From JACJWR01 sp963842975 (GTDB taxonomy: Bacteria; Actinomycetota; Actinomycetes; S36-B12; UBA10799), in contig CAWJIH010000004.1 in the NCBI GenBank assembly GCA_963842975.1, forward strand, positions 248,001-312,000: a DNA stretch of 64,000 bases. The letters run 5' to 3'. The position numbers were made by a program, and so were the translations under genes. Every line of letters starts with the position of its first letter. Position 1 is the first letter of the stretch. A model generated the notes under the pieces. That model searched no databases, was not told the origin of the DNA, and saw only the letters and a program-made list of their open reading frames with translations. Of the stretch, positions 32,891-41,497 are shown in pieces.

Positions 32891-33809
32891 CGCCATCAGG
32901 CTCGCCACGCGGCGCAGCCATTTGGCGCTCACGCAGTCCCGTGGAGTTGCTGCGCGCCTCAGCGAAGTGTCCGGCCGCAAGGTCGAGATCGTAGAAGTTG
33001 TATCCGAAGGTGACGTCAACCCTGCCCCATTGACCTCGATCGGGGGCACCGGCGTATTTGTGGCGGGCGTCCGCGCCGCGTTGCTTGACGGTCGTGCGGA
33101 CATCGCCGTGCATTCGCTGAAGGATTTGCCGACCGCCTCCGCCGAAGGAATCGACCTGGTGGCCATTCCGGCGCGCGAGGATCCCCGAGACGGGCTCTGT
33201 GCCAGCCGCGGCGCGCATCTTGTGGATCTTCCAGCCGGGGCGCGGGTGGGCACCGGATCACCGCGCCGGCACGCCCAACTCGCGTTGGCCCGCCCGGACC
33301 TCGAGGTCGTGCCAATACGGGGAAACGTCGATACCCGCTTGTCCAGGGTCGGCGATGACCTTGATGCCGTGGTGTTGGCAGCAGCGGGACTTGCGCGGGT
33401 CGGGCGTTTGAGCGACGTTTCCGAATTGCTTCCCACCGACGTCATGTTGCCCGCGCCAGGGCAAGGGGCGTTAGCGGTAGAGATGTCGGTGATGGCACCG
33501 GCATCCATGCGCGCGGACGTAGCCGTCTTGGACGATCCAGCGACTCGGGCGTGTGTGACCGCGGAACGCAGTATGCTCGCCGCTTTGGAAGCAGGCTGTT
33601 CGGCGCCGGTAGGTGCCATCGCGACCCTGGACGAACCGGGCTACTGGGAACCAGAGATCTTCCTCACTGGTGGCGTCTTCGGCGTCCGCGAGGCGATAAG
33701 CATGTCAATAACTGGATCGGCAGCTGACGCAGAGCAGCTCGGGCGGGAACTTGCCGCCCGGTTGCTTGCAGCGGGAGCGGCCACACTGATGACGGAGTAC
33801 AAGCTGTGA
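32883..33809 (+). CDS. hemC: Porphobilinogen deaminase (HemC)
   Basis: Hydroxymethylbilane synthase of 308 residues, joining four porphobilinogens on a dipyrromethane cofactor. RLATRRSHLALTQSRGVAAR starts the protein, followed by HSLKDLPTASAEG with the catalytic DL loop, VGTGSPRRHAQLALARPDLE and IRGNVDTRLSRV. The cofactor cysteine lies in ALEAGCSAPVGA. The ATG at 32883 overlaps the hemA stop by eight bases (ATGACTGA). The length is usual. Confidence 0.95.
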   Translation: MTDAIRLATRRSHLALTQSRGVAARLSEVSGRKVEIVEVVSEGDVNPAPLTSIGGTGVFVAGVRAALLDGRADIAVHSLKDLPTASAEGIDLVAIPAREDPRDGLCASRGAHLVDLPAGARVGTGSPRRHAQLALARPDLEVVPIRGNVDTRLSRVGDDLDAVVLAAAGLARVGRLSDVSELLPTDVMLPAPGQGALAVEMSVMAPASMRADVAVLDDPATRACVTAERSMLAALEAGCSAPVGAIATLDEPGYWEPEIFLTGGVFGVREAISMSITGSAADAEQLGRELAARLLAAGAATLMTEYKL

Positions 33810-35395
33810 CGAGCACGGACAACACCCCCGACAACGGCCCCGTGTGGTTGGTAGCGGCCGGCCCCGGAGACGCTGACTTGCTGTCGGCTCGGGCGACGAG
33901 GGCCTTGGCATCCGCCGACGTGGTGGTGACTGATTCGCAGGTGGCTTCGCTGGCCGAGCAATGCGCTCCGCAGGCAAGCATCGAACCCGCCGTCGACTCC
34001 AATGGCCTTCCCATCACCCGCGCCGCACGAGCCAAGAAGGTGGCCAACGCTGCCCGAAAGGGCCAGTCGGTGGTGCGGTTGATGTCCGGGGATCCGGCAT
34101 TTGATGGTGCCCTGGCTGAGGAAGGCGAGGCGCTGTTCAAGCAGGACATTCGATTCGACGTGGCCCCTGGTACGTCGGCGTTGAGCGGTGTAGCCACCTA
34201 TGCCGGGATCCCGCTGGTCACCAAGAAGTCCACTCGGGTCGTGGTGCTCACGGATCCGGCGGAAATCCCAGCCGCGGATCACGATGCCACCGTCGTGTAC
34301 ACCAACGGTGCAGATGAGGCACCGGATATCGCTGCCCGACTGATCGCCGCCGGATTCGACGCCGGTACGCCGGTGGCGGTTGTCCGCTCCGGGGCCACTG
34401 TCGAGCAGCGGACTCTGGTGTCGACCCTGGCTGAAGTGGGCAAAGTTGCCAAAGCCGCGAAATTGGCGGGCGCTGGAATGGTGATCATCGGATCCGTGGT
34501 CAACGCCAGGCCGGCGCTGGATTGGTTCGAGACCAAACCGCTGTTCGGCTGGCGAGTACTGATCCCGCGGACCAAGGAGCAAGCGGGCGCGGTATCGGCG
34601 CGGCTCGCGCCATACGGTGCAGTCGGCGAGGAGGTGCCCACCATCTCGGTGGAACCCCCGCGCACTCCACAGCAGATGGAAAAGGCAATCCAGGGAATCG
34701 TGGATGGCATGTACGCCTGGGTGATCTTCACCTCCGCCAATGCGGTGAAGGCAATCCGGGAGCGTTTTGCCGCCCGCGGCCTCGATGCCCGGGACCTGGC
34801 TGGCGTCAAACTGGCGGCGGTGGGCGACAAGACCGCGCAAGCGCTGCGCGAACTCGGCGTCACCCCCAACCTGGTGCCGGACGGAGAGCAGTCCAGTTCC
34901 GGCCTGGTGGCCGCCTGGCACGCCTACGACGCCGAAATCGACGGGGGCAACAACCGCGTGTTCCTGCCCCGAGCCGACATTGCCACGGAAATCCTGGTGG
35001 AGGGACTCACCGAACTGGGATGGGCCCCCGACGACATCACCGCCTACCGCACGGTCCGGGCCTCGCCGCCGCCCGCGCCGATCCGCGAAGCCATCAAGAC
35101 CGGCGGCTTCGACGCGGTGCTGTTCACTTCCTCCTCGACGGTGCGCAACCTGGTGGGTATTGCGGGCAAACCGCACACCACCACGGTGGTGGCATGTATC
35201 GGCCCGGCAACTGCGAAGACGGCTGAGGAACATGGACTTCGCGTGGACGTGCTGGCCAGCGAACCGAAGATCGAAGTGCTCGTCGATGAACTCGCGGCCT
35301 TCGGGGAGACTCTGCGCCTGGCTGCCATCGAGAGCGGCGAAGCCTCGTGGCGGCCCAGTCGCAAGCGGGTTGCCCGGCGGCGCTCCTCGCGATGA
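33806..35395 (+). CDS. hemD: Fused SUMT/uroporphyrinogen-III synthase (HemD)
   Basis: A 529-residue fusion. Residues 10-250 resemble uroporphyrinogen-III C-methyltransferase: VWLVAAGPGDADLLSARATR, VVRLMSGDPAFDGALAEEG and VAPGTSALSGVATYAGIPLV. Several SUMT hallmarks are altered, among them the RLKGGDP loop (RLMSGDP) and the MTGH motif (missing), so methylation is doubtful. Residues 265-515 are uroporphyrinogen-III synthase: GWRVLIPRTKEQAGAVSARL, WVIFTSANAVKAIRERFAA, and VLFTSSSTVRNLVGIAG. This half is likely functional, since no other hemD is present. The GTG start overlaps hemC by four bases. A basic tail (SRKRVARRRSSR) ends it. Confidence 0.9.
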   Translation: MTSTDNTPDNGPVWLVAAGPGDADLLSARATRALASADVVVTDSQVASLAEQCAPQASIEPAVDSNGLPITRAARAKKVANAARKGQSVVRLMSGDPAFDGALAEEGEALFKQDIRFDVAPGTSALSGVATYAGIPLVTKKSTRVVVLTDPAEIPAADHDATVVYTNGADEAPDIAARLIAAGFDAGTPVAVVRSGATVEQRTLVSTLAEVGKVAKAAKLAGAGMVIIGSVVNARPALDWFETKPLFGWRVLIPRTKEQAGAVSARLAPYGAVGEEVPTISVEPPRTPQQMEKAIQGIVDGMYAWVIFTSANAVKAIRERFAARGLDARDLAGVKLAAVGDKTAQALRELGVTPNLVPDGEQSSSGLVAAWHAYDAEIDGGNNRVFLPRADIATEILVEGLTELGWAPDDITAYRTVRASPPPAPIREAIKTGGFDAVLFTSSSTVRNLVGIAGKPHTTTVVACIGPATAKTAEEHGLRVDVLASEPKIEVLVDELAAFGETLRLAAIESGEASWRPSRKRVARRRSSR

Positions 35396-36378
35396 ACGCG
35401 CAGTTCCCGACTGCTCGGCCGCGTCGCCTGCGTCGCAATCCAGCCATGCGGCGTTTTGTCCGCGAGACCACGCTGGAACCGCGGCAGTTGGTGCTGCCGC
35501 TGTTCTACAAGGAGGGCTTGCGCGCTCCGACGCCGGTCGCGTCGATGCCGGGGGTGCTGCAGTGCGACCTGCCCACCTTGCGAGAACTCGCCCAGCAGGC
35601 GGTGGCAGCCCACGTCGGCGGGGTGATGTTATTCGCGGTCCCGGAGGTGCGCGATGCCCACGGCTCAGCCGCACTTGATCCAGACGGTGCGCTGAGTGTT
35701 GCGGTGCGCGAGGTTCGCGACGCGGTGGGTGATGAGGTGCTGGTGATGGCCGACGTCTGTCTGGACGAGTTCACCGATCACGGACACTGTGGAGTGCTGA
35801 CCGCGACCGGTGAGGTGGACAACGACGCCACTCTGGTGCGCTACGCCGAGATGTCCGTGGTGTTGGCCGAGGCCGGGATCGATGTAGCCGCACCAAGCGG
35901 CATGATGGATGGCCAGGTCGGGGTGATCCGCGAGGCACTCGATGCCGCCGGACATTCCGAGGTGGCGATTCTGGCCTACGCCGCCAAATACTCCTCGGCC
36001 TTCTACGGCCCATTCCGCGACGCCGTCGACAGCGCTCTGTGTGGTGACCGCCGGACTTATCAGCAGGATCCGTGCGGTGCCCGTCGCGAGGCATTGCGCG
36101 AGGCCAGGTTGGACATTGACGAAGGCGCCGATTTCGTGATGGTCAAGCCCGCCCTGCCCTACCTCGACGTACTCAGCGCGGTGTCGAGCCAGTCGGAGGT
36201 GCCGGTTCTGGCATACCAGGTCTCGGGGGAATATTCGATGGTCGAGGCCGCGGCCCAGGCTGGCTGGCTGGATCGCCGTGCTGCAGTGCTTGAGACACTC
36301 ACCGCCATCCGCCGGGCCGGGGCCGATGGCATCCTCACGTATTGGGCACTTGACGCTGCACGCTGGCTAGAGTCGTAG
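35392..36378 (+). CDS. hemB: Delta-aminolevulinate dehydratase (HemB)
   Basis: Porphobilinogen synthase of 328 residues that condenses two aminolevulinates. The two active-site lysines are in ILAYAAKYSSAFYGPFRDA and FVMVKPALPYLDV. The metal region reads DVCLDEFTDHGHCG: a Cys of the zinc type is replaced by Asp, as in many bacterial forms that rely more on magnesium. The ATG at 35392 overlaps the hemD stop (ATGA). An in-frame upstream start at 35347 would extend it by 15 residues inside hemD and was rejected. Confidence 0.95.
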   Translation: MNAQFPTARPRRLRRNPAMRRFVRETTLEPRQLVLPLFYKEGLRAPTPVASMPGVLQCDLPTLRELAQQAVAAHVGGVMLFAVPEVRDAHGSAALDPDGALSVAVREVRDAVGDEVLVMADVCLDEFTDHGHCGVLTATGEVDNDATLVRYAEMSVVLAEAGIDVAAPSGMMDGQVGVIREALDAAGHSEVAILAYAAKYSSAFYGPFRDAVDSALCGDRRTYQQDPCGARREALREARLDIDEGADFVMVKPALPYLDVLSAVSSQSEVPVLAYQVSGEYSMVEAAAQAGWLDRRAAVLETLTAIRRAGADGILTYWALDAARWLES

Positions 36379-36422
36379 GAGCCGTGATCGCCGCCGAAGG
36401 TGGTTCGTGCGACTATGTGCCC

Positions 36423-37745
36423 ATGGACGAAGCGGTGATCCGGGATTCCGCCTCACGAGAGTGGTTCGCTCGTGCCCAGAAAGTCATCCCGGGTGGGGTG
36501 AATTCACCGGTGAGGGCCTTTCGGGCCGTGGGTGGTACACCGCGCTTCTTCACCTCTGGACGAGGCGCGATCATCACCGATGCCGATGGCAATGACTACG
36601 TCGATTTGGTGTGTTCCTGGGGGCCGATGATTCTGGGGCACGCCCACCCGGAAGTGCACGACGCGGTGGACGCCGCAGTGGCGCGCGGGCTCTCGTTCGG
36701 CGCGCCGAGCATCGCCGAAGTTCAATTGGCGGAGGAGATCTGCGCCCGGGTCCCCGAGGTGGAAGCTGTCCGCCTGGTGTCCTCTGGCACCGAGGCCACG
36801 ATGAGCGCCGTCCGGTTAGCCCGCGGTTTCACCGGCCGCCCGGCGATCGTGAAATTTGCCGGCTGCTACCACGGACACAGCGATGCGCTGCTGGCTGCTG
36901 CGGGCTCTGGGGCGGCCACCTTCGGCATCCCCGGGTCCGCCGGGGTCACAGTCGGTGCGGCGGCGGACACCATTGTGTTGCCCTACAACGACCGTGAGGC
37001 GGTCGAGAACGCCTTTGCCGCGCAGGGCGATCGGATCGCGGCCGTGATCACAGAGGCGGCCGCGGCCAATATGGGGGTGGTGCCCCCCGAGGGTGATTTC
37101 AACGCTTTCCTTGCGCGTACCGCGCACGCCAACGGGGCGCTGCTGATCTCCGATGAGGTGATGACCGGCTTCCGCGTCGCGCGCGGTGGCTGGCAGTCGC
37201 TCACCGGCCCCAGCGGCACTGATGCTCCAGATCTGTTCACTTACGGGAAAGTCATCGGTGGTGGGCTGCCCGTGGCCGCCTTCGGCGGTCGCGCCGATGT
37301 GATGGCTCACCTCGCACCACTCGGACCCGTGTATCAAGCTGGCACCCTCAGCGGCAATCCGGTTGCCACCGCCTGCGGGCTGGCAACTTTGCGCAACTGC
37401 ACCGATGAGGTCTACACGCACCTCAACCGGACGGCGCACACCGTGGGTGAACTCGTGCATGACGCGCTCGACGCCGCGGGTGTCCCGCATCGGCTGCAAA
37501 CCGCCGGCAACCTCTTCAGCGTGTTCTTCACGGATCAGGAAGTGACCAACTTCGCCTCCGCGCAGACTCAGGACACGGCGGCCTTTGGGCGGTTCTTCCA
37601 CGCGATGCTGGATGGCGGGGTTTCGTTGCCGCCGTCTGCTTTCGAAGCTTGGTTCGTGTCAGCCGCCCATGACGACGATGCCATTGAAAAGATCGCTGCG
37701 GCTCTCCCAGCCGCGGCCCGAGCAGCCGCGGAGGTCCCCTCGTGA
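36423..37745 (+). CDS. hemL: Glutamate-1-semialdehyde aminomutase (HemL)
   Basis: PLP enzyme of 440 residues making 5-aminolevulinate from glutamate-1-semialdehyde, completing the C5 route begun by HemA. IPGGVNSPVRAFRAVGGTP, SSGTEATMSAVRLARGFTG, and CYHGHSDALLAAAGSG are diagnostic. The Schiff-base lysine is in DLFTYGKVIGGGLPVAAFGG, and QAGTLSGNPVATACGLATL follows. The start is the ATG at 36423, next to MDEAVIRDS; a GTG at 36384, after AGGAG but only two bases from it, would add 13 residues. A 44-base space from hemB is the largest in this run. Its stop overlaps the next gene by four bases. Confidence 0.93.
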   Translation: MDEAVIRDSASREWFARAQKVIPGGVNSPVRAFRAVGGTPRFFTSGRGAIITDADGNDYVDLVCSWGPMILGHAHPEVHDAVDAAVARGLSFGAPSIAEVQLAEEICARVPEVEAVRLVSSGTEATMSAVRLARGFTGRPAIVKFAGCYHGHSDALLAAAGSGAATFGIPGSAGVTVGAAADTIVLPYNDREAVENAFAAQGDRIAAVITEAAAANMGVVPPEGDFNAFLARTAHANGALLISDEVMTGFRVARGGWQSLTGPSGTDAPDLFTYGKVIGGGLPVAAFGGRADVMAHLAPLGPVYQAGTLSGNPVATACGLATLRNCTDEVYTHLNRTAHTVGELVHDALDAAGVPHRLQTAGNLFSVFFTDQEVTNFASAQTQDTAAFGRFFHAMLDGGVSLPPSAFEAWFVSAAHDDDAIEKIAAALPAAARAAAEVPS

Positions 37746-38380
37746 GCCGAACCGTCGTTCACCTTCTTCGCCACGGTGAGGTATTCAACCCCGAAGGTGT
37801 GCTCTATGGGCGGCTGCCGGACTTCCACCTGTCCGACCTCGGTGTCGAGATGGCTGAGCGCGCTGCCGAGGCGTTGGCGAATCGAGACGTCGCTTTGGTG
37901 TGGTCGTCACCGATGGAACGAGCGCAGGAGACCGCCGCGCCGGTCGCCGCGGTGCACGACCTGCCGATCGGTCTGGATGAGCGCCTGCTGGAAGCCACCA
38001 ACGTGTTTGAGGGAGAGCGAGTATCGGTCGGTGACGGCGTCCTGCGCCAACCGCGCACCTGGGTCCACTTGCGCAACCCCCTCAAGCCCAGCTGGGGTGA
38101 GCCGTATCGCGACGTCGCCGCCCGCATGCAGGCGGTGATTGAGAATGCACGGGTGCTCGCCGAAGGCCACGAAGCGGTATTGGTGAGCCACCAGTTGCCG
38201 ATCTGGATCGCCCGGTTGAGTCTGGAGGGACGGCGATTGCCGCACCATCCCGGGCATCGGCAATGCAACCTGGCGTCCATCACGTCACTCGTATACGACG
38301 GTCACCGGCTTGCCGCCGTGCTCTACACCGAGCCGTCGGCCGACCTGGTGGAAAAGAGCAACAAGGGAGTAGGAGCCTAA
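37742..38380 (+). CDS. Histidine phosphatase (phosphoglycerate-mutase-like)
   Basis: A 212-residue histidine phosphatase. The catalytic motif is VHLLRHGEVFNPEGVLYGR, with the phosphate-accepting histidine in RHGE. WSSPMERAQETAAPVAAV and VLVSHQLPIWIARL supply the other phosphate-pocket residues. The start GTG at 37742 overlaps the hemL stop. In actinobacteria this gene commonly lies between hemL and resA, so a role tied to heme or cofactor metabolism is possible but unproven; it is probably not a glycolytic mutase. The substrate is unknown. Confidence 0.88.
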   Translation: MSRTVVHLLRHGEVFNPEGVLYGRLPDFHLSDLGVEMAERAAEALANRDVALVWSSPMERAQETAAPVAAVHDLPIGLDERLLEATNVFEGERVSVGDGVLRQPRTWVHLRNPLKPSWGEPYRDVAARMQAVIENARVLAEGHEAVLVSHQLPIWIARLSLEGRRLPHHPGHRQCNLASITSLVYDGHRLAAVLYTEPSADLVEKSNKGVGA

Positions 38381-38385
38381 GCGCA

Positions 38386-38982
38386 GTGGGACTCGGACGT
38401 TCCGGCAAGGTGGCGGCTGCGGCCGCCGCTGTGCTCTGCGCCACGGTCGTGCTCGCTGGTTGTGGCGCGGACTCCTCGGCCACTGAGGCCGCCGGCACCG
38501 GCTACGTCGCCGGTGACGGATCCGCTGTCGTGCTCGCCGAGGCCGAGCGTGGGGAAGCCCCGGTCATCAGCGGTCCCACGCTGACCGGGGGGACATGGTC
38601 ATCCGATGAGGCGCGTGGTGACGTGGTTGTGGTGAATGTGTGGGCCTCGTGGTGCGCACCCTGCCGGGCCGAAGCACCCACGCTGGAGACCTCCTACCAG
38701 ACCCATCAAGGTCAAGGCGTGCAATTCGTGGGCATCAACACTCGCGATACCGACGCTGCCGCGGATGCCTTCGTGGCCCGCTACGGAATCACCTACCCGA
38801 ACATTGTGGACGCCGACGGTCAGGTGCAACTGCGGCTCCGCGAAACGTTGCCGCCGCAGTCGATTCCGTCGACGCTCTTCCTCGACCGGCAGGGACGAGT
38901 TGCCGCCCGGGTGTTGGGGGAGGTTGATGCCACGCGCCTTGACGGCATCATCGAAACCTTGGCGGCGGAGCCGGCGGCATGA
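38386..38982 (+). CDS. resA: ResA/TlpA-like thiol-disulfide lipoprotein
   Basis: Membrane-anchored thioredoxin-like protein, 198 residues. The GTG at 38386 starts a lipoprotein signal peptide with LAGC (C26 lipidated). The thioredoxin domain has WASWCAPCRAEAP (WCAPC at 89-93) and PPQSIPSTLFLDRQGRVAAR, with the cis-proline. ResA keeps apocytochrome c heme-binding cysteines reduced outside the membrane, receiving electrons from CcdA, whose gene overlaps it. AGGAG lies about ten bases before the start; a longer upstream frame is inside the previous gene and was rejected. Confidence 0.9.
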   Translation: MGLGRSGKVAAAAAAVLCATVVLAGCGADSSATEAAGTGYVAGDGSAVVLAEAERGEAPVISGPTLTGGTWSSDEARGDVVVVNVWASWCAPCRAEAPTLETSYQTHQGQGVQFVGINTRDTDAAADAFVARYGITYPNIVDADGQVQLRLRETLPPQSIPSTLFLDRQGRVAARVLGEVDATRLDGIIETLAAEPAA

Positions 38983-39905
38983 GCGCGCTGCTGGGATCTG
39001 TGACGTCGGTGGTGGCCGACGGGTCCCTGCTGCTTGCCTTCGGTATCGCGCTGCTGGCCGGGCTGGTGTCCTTTCTCTCGCCATGTGTGTTGCCGCTGGT
39101 GCCCGGGTACCTCTCTTTCGTCACCGGGCTGACCGGTGCCGACCTAGGCGTGGCTGCCAAACCCCCGGAGCGCACCGGCGCGACAGCTGCGGGCACACCG
39201 GCGGGCAGTGGTGCCGTGGCATCTGAGAGCCCATCGAAACTGGCAGCGGCGCCGGCCGGCGCGGTGCAGTTGGCGGCCCCGGAGGATTCCTCAGGGCCGA
39301 CCGCGGGGGCCAGAGTTCGCCTGCTCCGGCACTCACGTGTGCTCGCCGGAACACTGGGGTTTGTGCTCGGATTCTCGGCGGTTTTCATCGCCTACGGTGC
39401 CTTGTTCGGCGCCCTGGGTGGCTGGCTTCTGGAATACCAGGATGCGATTCAGCGGGTGCTCGGGGTGTTCGTGATTGTGCTCGGTTTGAGCTTCGCGGGC
39501 TGGCTACCCGGTATGAACACGGAGTGGCGGCTGCACGTGGCGCCGCGCTACGGCGTCTGGGGTGCCCCGCTGCTCGGGGCGCTATTCGGGCTCGGCTGGA
39601 CCCCCTGCATCGGCCCCACCCTGGCTGCAGTCCAATCGCTGGCGTTCAGCGAAGGCTCAGCCGCCCGCGGGGCGATTCTTTCGCTCGCGTACTGCATCGG
39701 CCTCGGCCTGCCCTTCATCCTGCTCGGCCTGGCCTTCGAACGATTCGCCGGCGCCCTCGGTTGGGTCCGGCGGCACTACTCGTTGGTGATGCGACTCGGC
39801 GGCGTGTTGCTGATCGTGATCGGTCTCGCCTTGGTCACCGGCCTGTGGTCGGAGGTCATGGTGTGGGCGCGGGTGTTGGCTGGCGGTTTTGAGGTGGCGC
39901 TGTGA
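38979..39905 (+). CDS. ccdA: Cytochrome c biogenesis protein CcdA
   Basis: Polytopic thiol-disulfide transporter of 308 residues passing electrons from the cytoplasm to ResA. The redox cysteines are in GLVSFLSPCVLPLVPGYLSF and GLGWTPCIGPTLAAVQSLAF. Six membrane helices fit the family. Between the first and second helix there is an inserted Ala/Pro/Ser-rich loop of about 65 residues (from about 53 to 118) that most members lack; it should lie on one face of the membrane as a flexible segment. The ATG overlaps the resA stop (ATGA). Confidence 0.92.
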   Translation: MSALLGSVTSVVADGSLLLAFGIALLAGLVSFLSPCVLPLVPGYLSFVTGLTGADLGVAAKPPERTGATAAGTPAGSGAVASESPSKLAAAPAGAVQLAAPEDSSGPTAGARVRLLRHSRVLAGTLGFVLGFSAVFIAYGALFGALGGWLLEYQDAIQRVLGVFVIVLGLSFAGWLPGMNTEWRLHVAPRYGVWGAPLLGALFGLGWTPCIGPTLAAVQSLAFSEGSAARGAILSLAYCIGLGLPFILLGLAFERFAGALGWVRRHYSLVMRLGGVLLIVIGLALVTGLWSEVMVWARVLAGGFEVAL

Positions 39906-41497
39906 CAGACGCTTTGGCCACCCCAGTCCGGGAGGCGCCCAGCGAACCGACCGGATTTGGTGCCGCGGCCTGGGCTCGCTGGTTCTGGCGGCAGTTGACC
40001 AGCATGCGAGTGGCGCTGATCCTGCTCTTCATCCTCGCCGTGGCGAGCGTCCCCGGATCGATCTTCCCCCAGCGTGGCACTGACCCAGTCGCGGTGAGCC
40101 GCTACTTCGAGCAGAACCCGGCGGTGGCTCCGTGGCTCGACCGGTTCTTCATGTTCGATGTGTTCGCGGCACCCTGGTTCGCTGCGATCTACCTGCTGCT
40201 GTGCATTTCGCTGGCGGGTTGCATCCTGCCGCGAACCTTGGATCACCTACGCGCCTTGCGCACCCCGCCGCCGGCACCGCCGTCACGGTTGGCCCGCATG
40301 CAGGGCTACCGGACTTTCACTGCGGACGCTGGGGTGCAACCCGAGCAAGTGGTGGAAGCGGGCCGGGTCTGGCTGTCCTCGCGCCGCTGGCGGGTGCGCT
40401 CCGGCGAGGGCTGGGTGGCCGCGGAGAAGGGCTACCTGCGCGAGACGGGCAACCTGCTTTTTCACGTGTCGCTGCTGGTGCTGCTGGCCGCCGTAGCACT
40501 CGGCAGCCTTTACGGCTGGCGCGGATCGGTGGTGGTGGTCGAGGGTCGTGGATTCTCCAATACCCTCACCCAGTACGACACCTTCACCTCCGGCCGGCTG
40601 GTGGATCGGGACGGATTGGCCCCGTTCACTGTGGCGTTGGACGACTTCGAAGTGGAGTTTGAACGCGGTGCCGTGCAGACCGGCGCCCCGCGCGACTACC
40701 GGGCGGATGTCAACTACCTATCCTCGCCGGAGGCCCAGGCGCAGTTTGCCTCCATCGGGGTGAACTCTCCGTTGAGCGTCGCAGGGTCCAAGGTGTTCCT
40801 CACAGGTCACGGCTACGCCCCCCGCTTCATTGTGCGCGACGGCAGCGGGGTCGAGGTATTCAACGGTCCGGTGCCCTTCTTGCCCCGGGACGGCAACTTC
40901 ACCTCCACCGGGGTGATCAAGGTGCCGGATATGGATCCGCAACTCGGTTTCCAGGCCATCTTCCTCCCCACCGCAGCCGTCGATCCCGAAGCGGGGCCGA
41001 TCTCGTTGTTCCCGGTGCCGGAGGACCCCGCAGTGTTCCTCTCGGCGTGGCAGGGTGACCTCGGCCTCGACTCCGGGGTGCCGCAGTCGGTGTTTCGGCT
41101 GGACGTGTCGGATCTGACTCAGGTAGGTCTGCAGTCATTGCGGCTGGGGGAGACGTGGACCCTCCCAGATGGGCTCGGTTCGGTGGAGTTCGCTGGAATT
41201 GATGAGTTTGCCAACTTCTCGGTTGCTCGGGATCCGGGTAAGGAGCTGGCGCTAATCGCCAGCGTGGTGGCGATTCTCGGCCTGATGGCTAGTCTGTTCA
41301 TCCCAAGGCGGCGGTTGTGGTTGCGCGTAGCCACGGACGACGAAGGCCGTACCCTCGTCTCTGTTGCCGGACTGAGCCGAACCGAAAGCGCCGCCGTCGA
41401 TGAAGAGACGGCCACCCTAGCTGCGGCAGTCACGCCAGATCGAACACCCGAAACTGCACCACCCGGAGACGATTCCTCAGAAAGGGGACGTGCATGA
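39902..41497 (+). CDS. resB: Cytochrome c biogenesis protein ResB (Ccs1)
   Basis: A 531-residue membrane protein of system II. The signature opening is MRVALILLFILAVASVPGSI followed by FPQRG. Helix 2 (WFAAIYLLLCISLAGCILPR) ends in the conserved cytoplasmic side. A large extracytoplasmic domain covers about residues 210-440, and a final helix precedes a charged tail. With CcsA it forms the heme-handling synthetase that attaches heme to apocytochrome c. It starts with a GTG overlapping ccdA by four bases. Confidence 0.93.
   Translation: MTDALATPVREAPSEPTGFGAAAWARWFWRQLTSMRVALILLFILAVASVPGSIFPQRGTDPVAVSRYFEQNPAVAPWLDRFFMFDVFAAPWFAAIYLLLCISLAGCILPRTLDHLRALRTPPPAPPSRLARMQGYRTFTADAGVQPEQVVEAGRVWLSSRRWRVRSGEGWVAAEKGYLRETGNLLFHVSLLVLLAAVALGSLYGWRGSVVVVEGRGFSNTLTQYDTFTSGRLVDRDGLAPFTVALDDFEVEFERGAVQTGAPRDYRADVNYLSSPEAQAQFASIGVNSPLSVAGSKVFLTGHGYAPRFIVRDGSGVEVFNGPVPFLPRDGNFTSTGVIKVPDMDPQLGFQAIFLPTAAVDPEAGPISLFPVPEDPAVFLSAWQGDLGLDSGVPQSVFRLDVSDLTQVGLQSLRLGETWTLPDGLGSVEFAGIDEFANFSVARDPGKELALIASVVAILGLMASLFIPRRRLWLRVATDDEGRTLVSVAGLSRTESAAVDEETATLAAAVTPDRTPETAPPGDDSSERGRA

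Noticed and set aside
33641..35674. Minus-strand reading frame of 677 residues opposite hemD
   Set aside because: It mirrors well-conserved hemD coding on the plus strand; composition is typical of a GC-rich antisense shadow.
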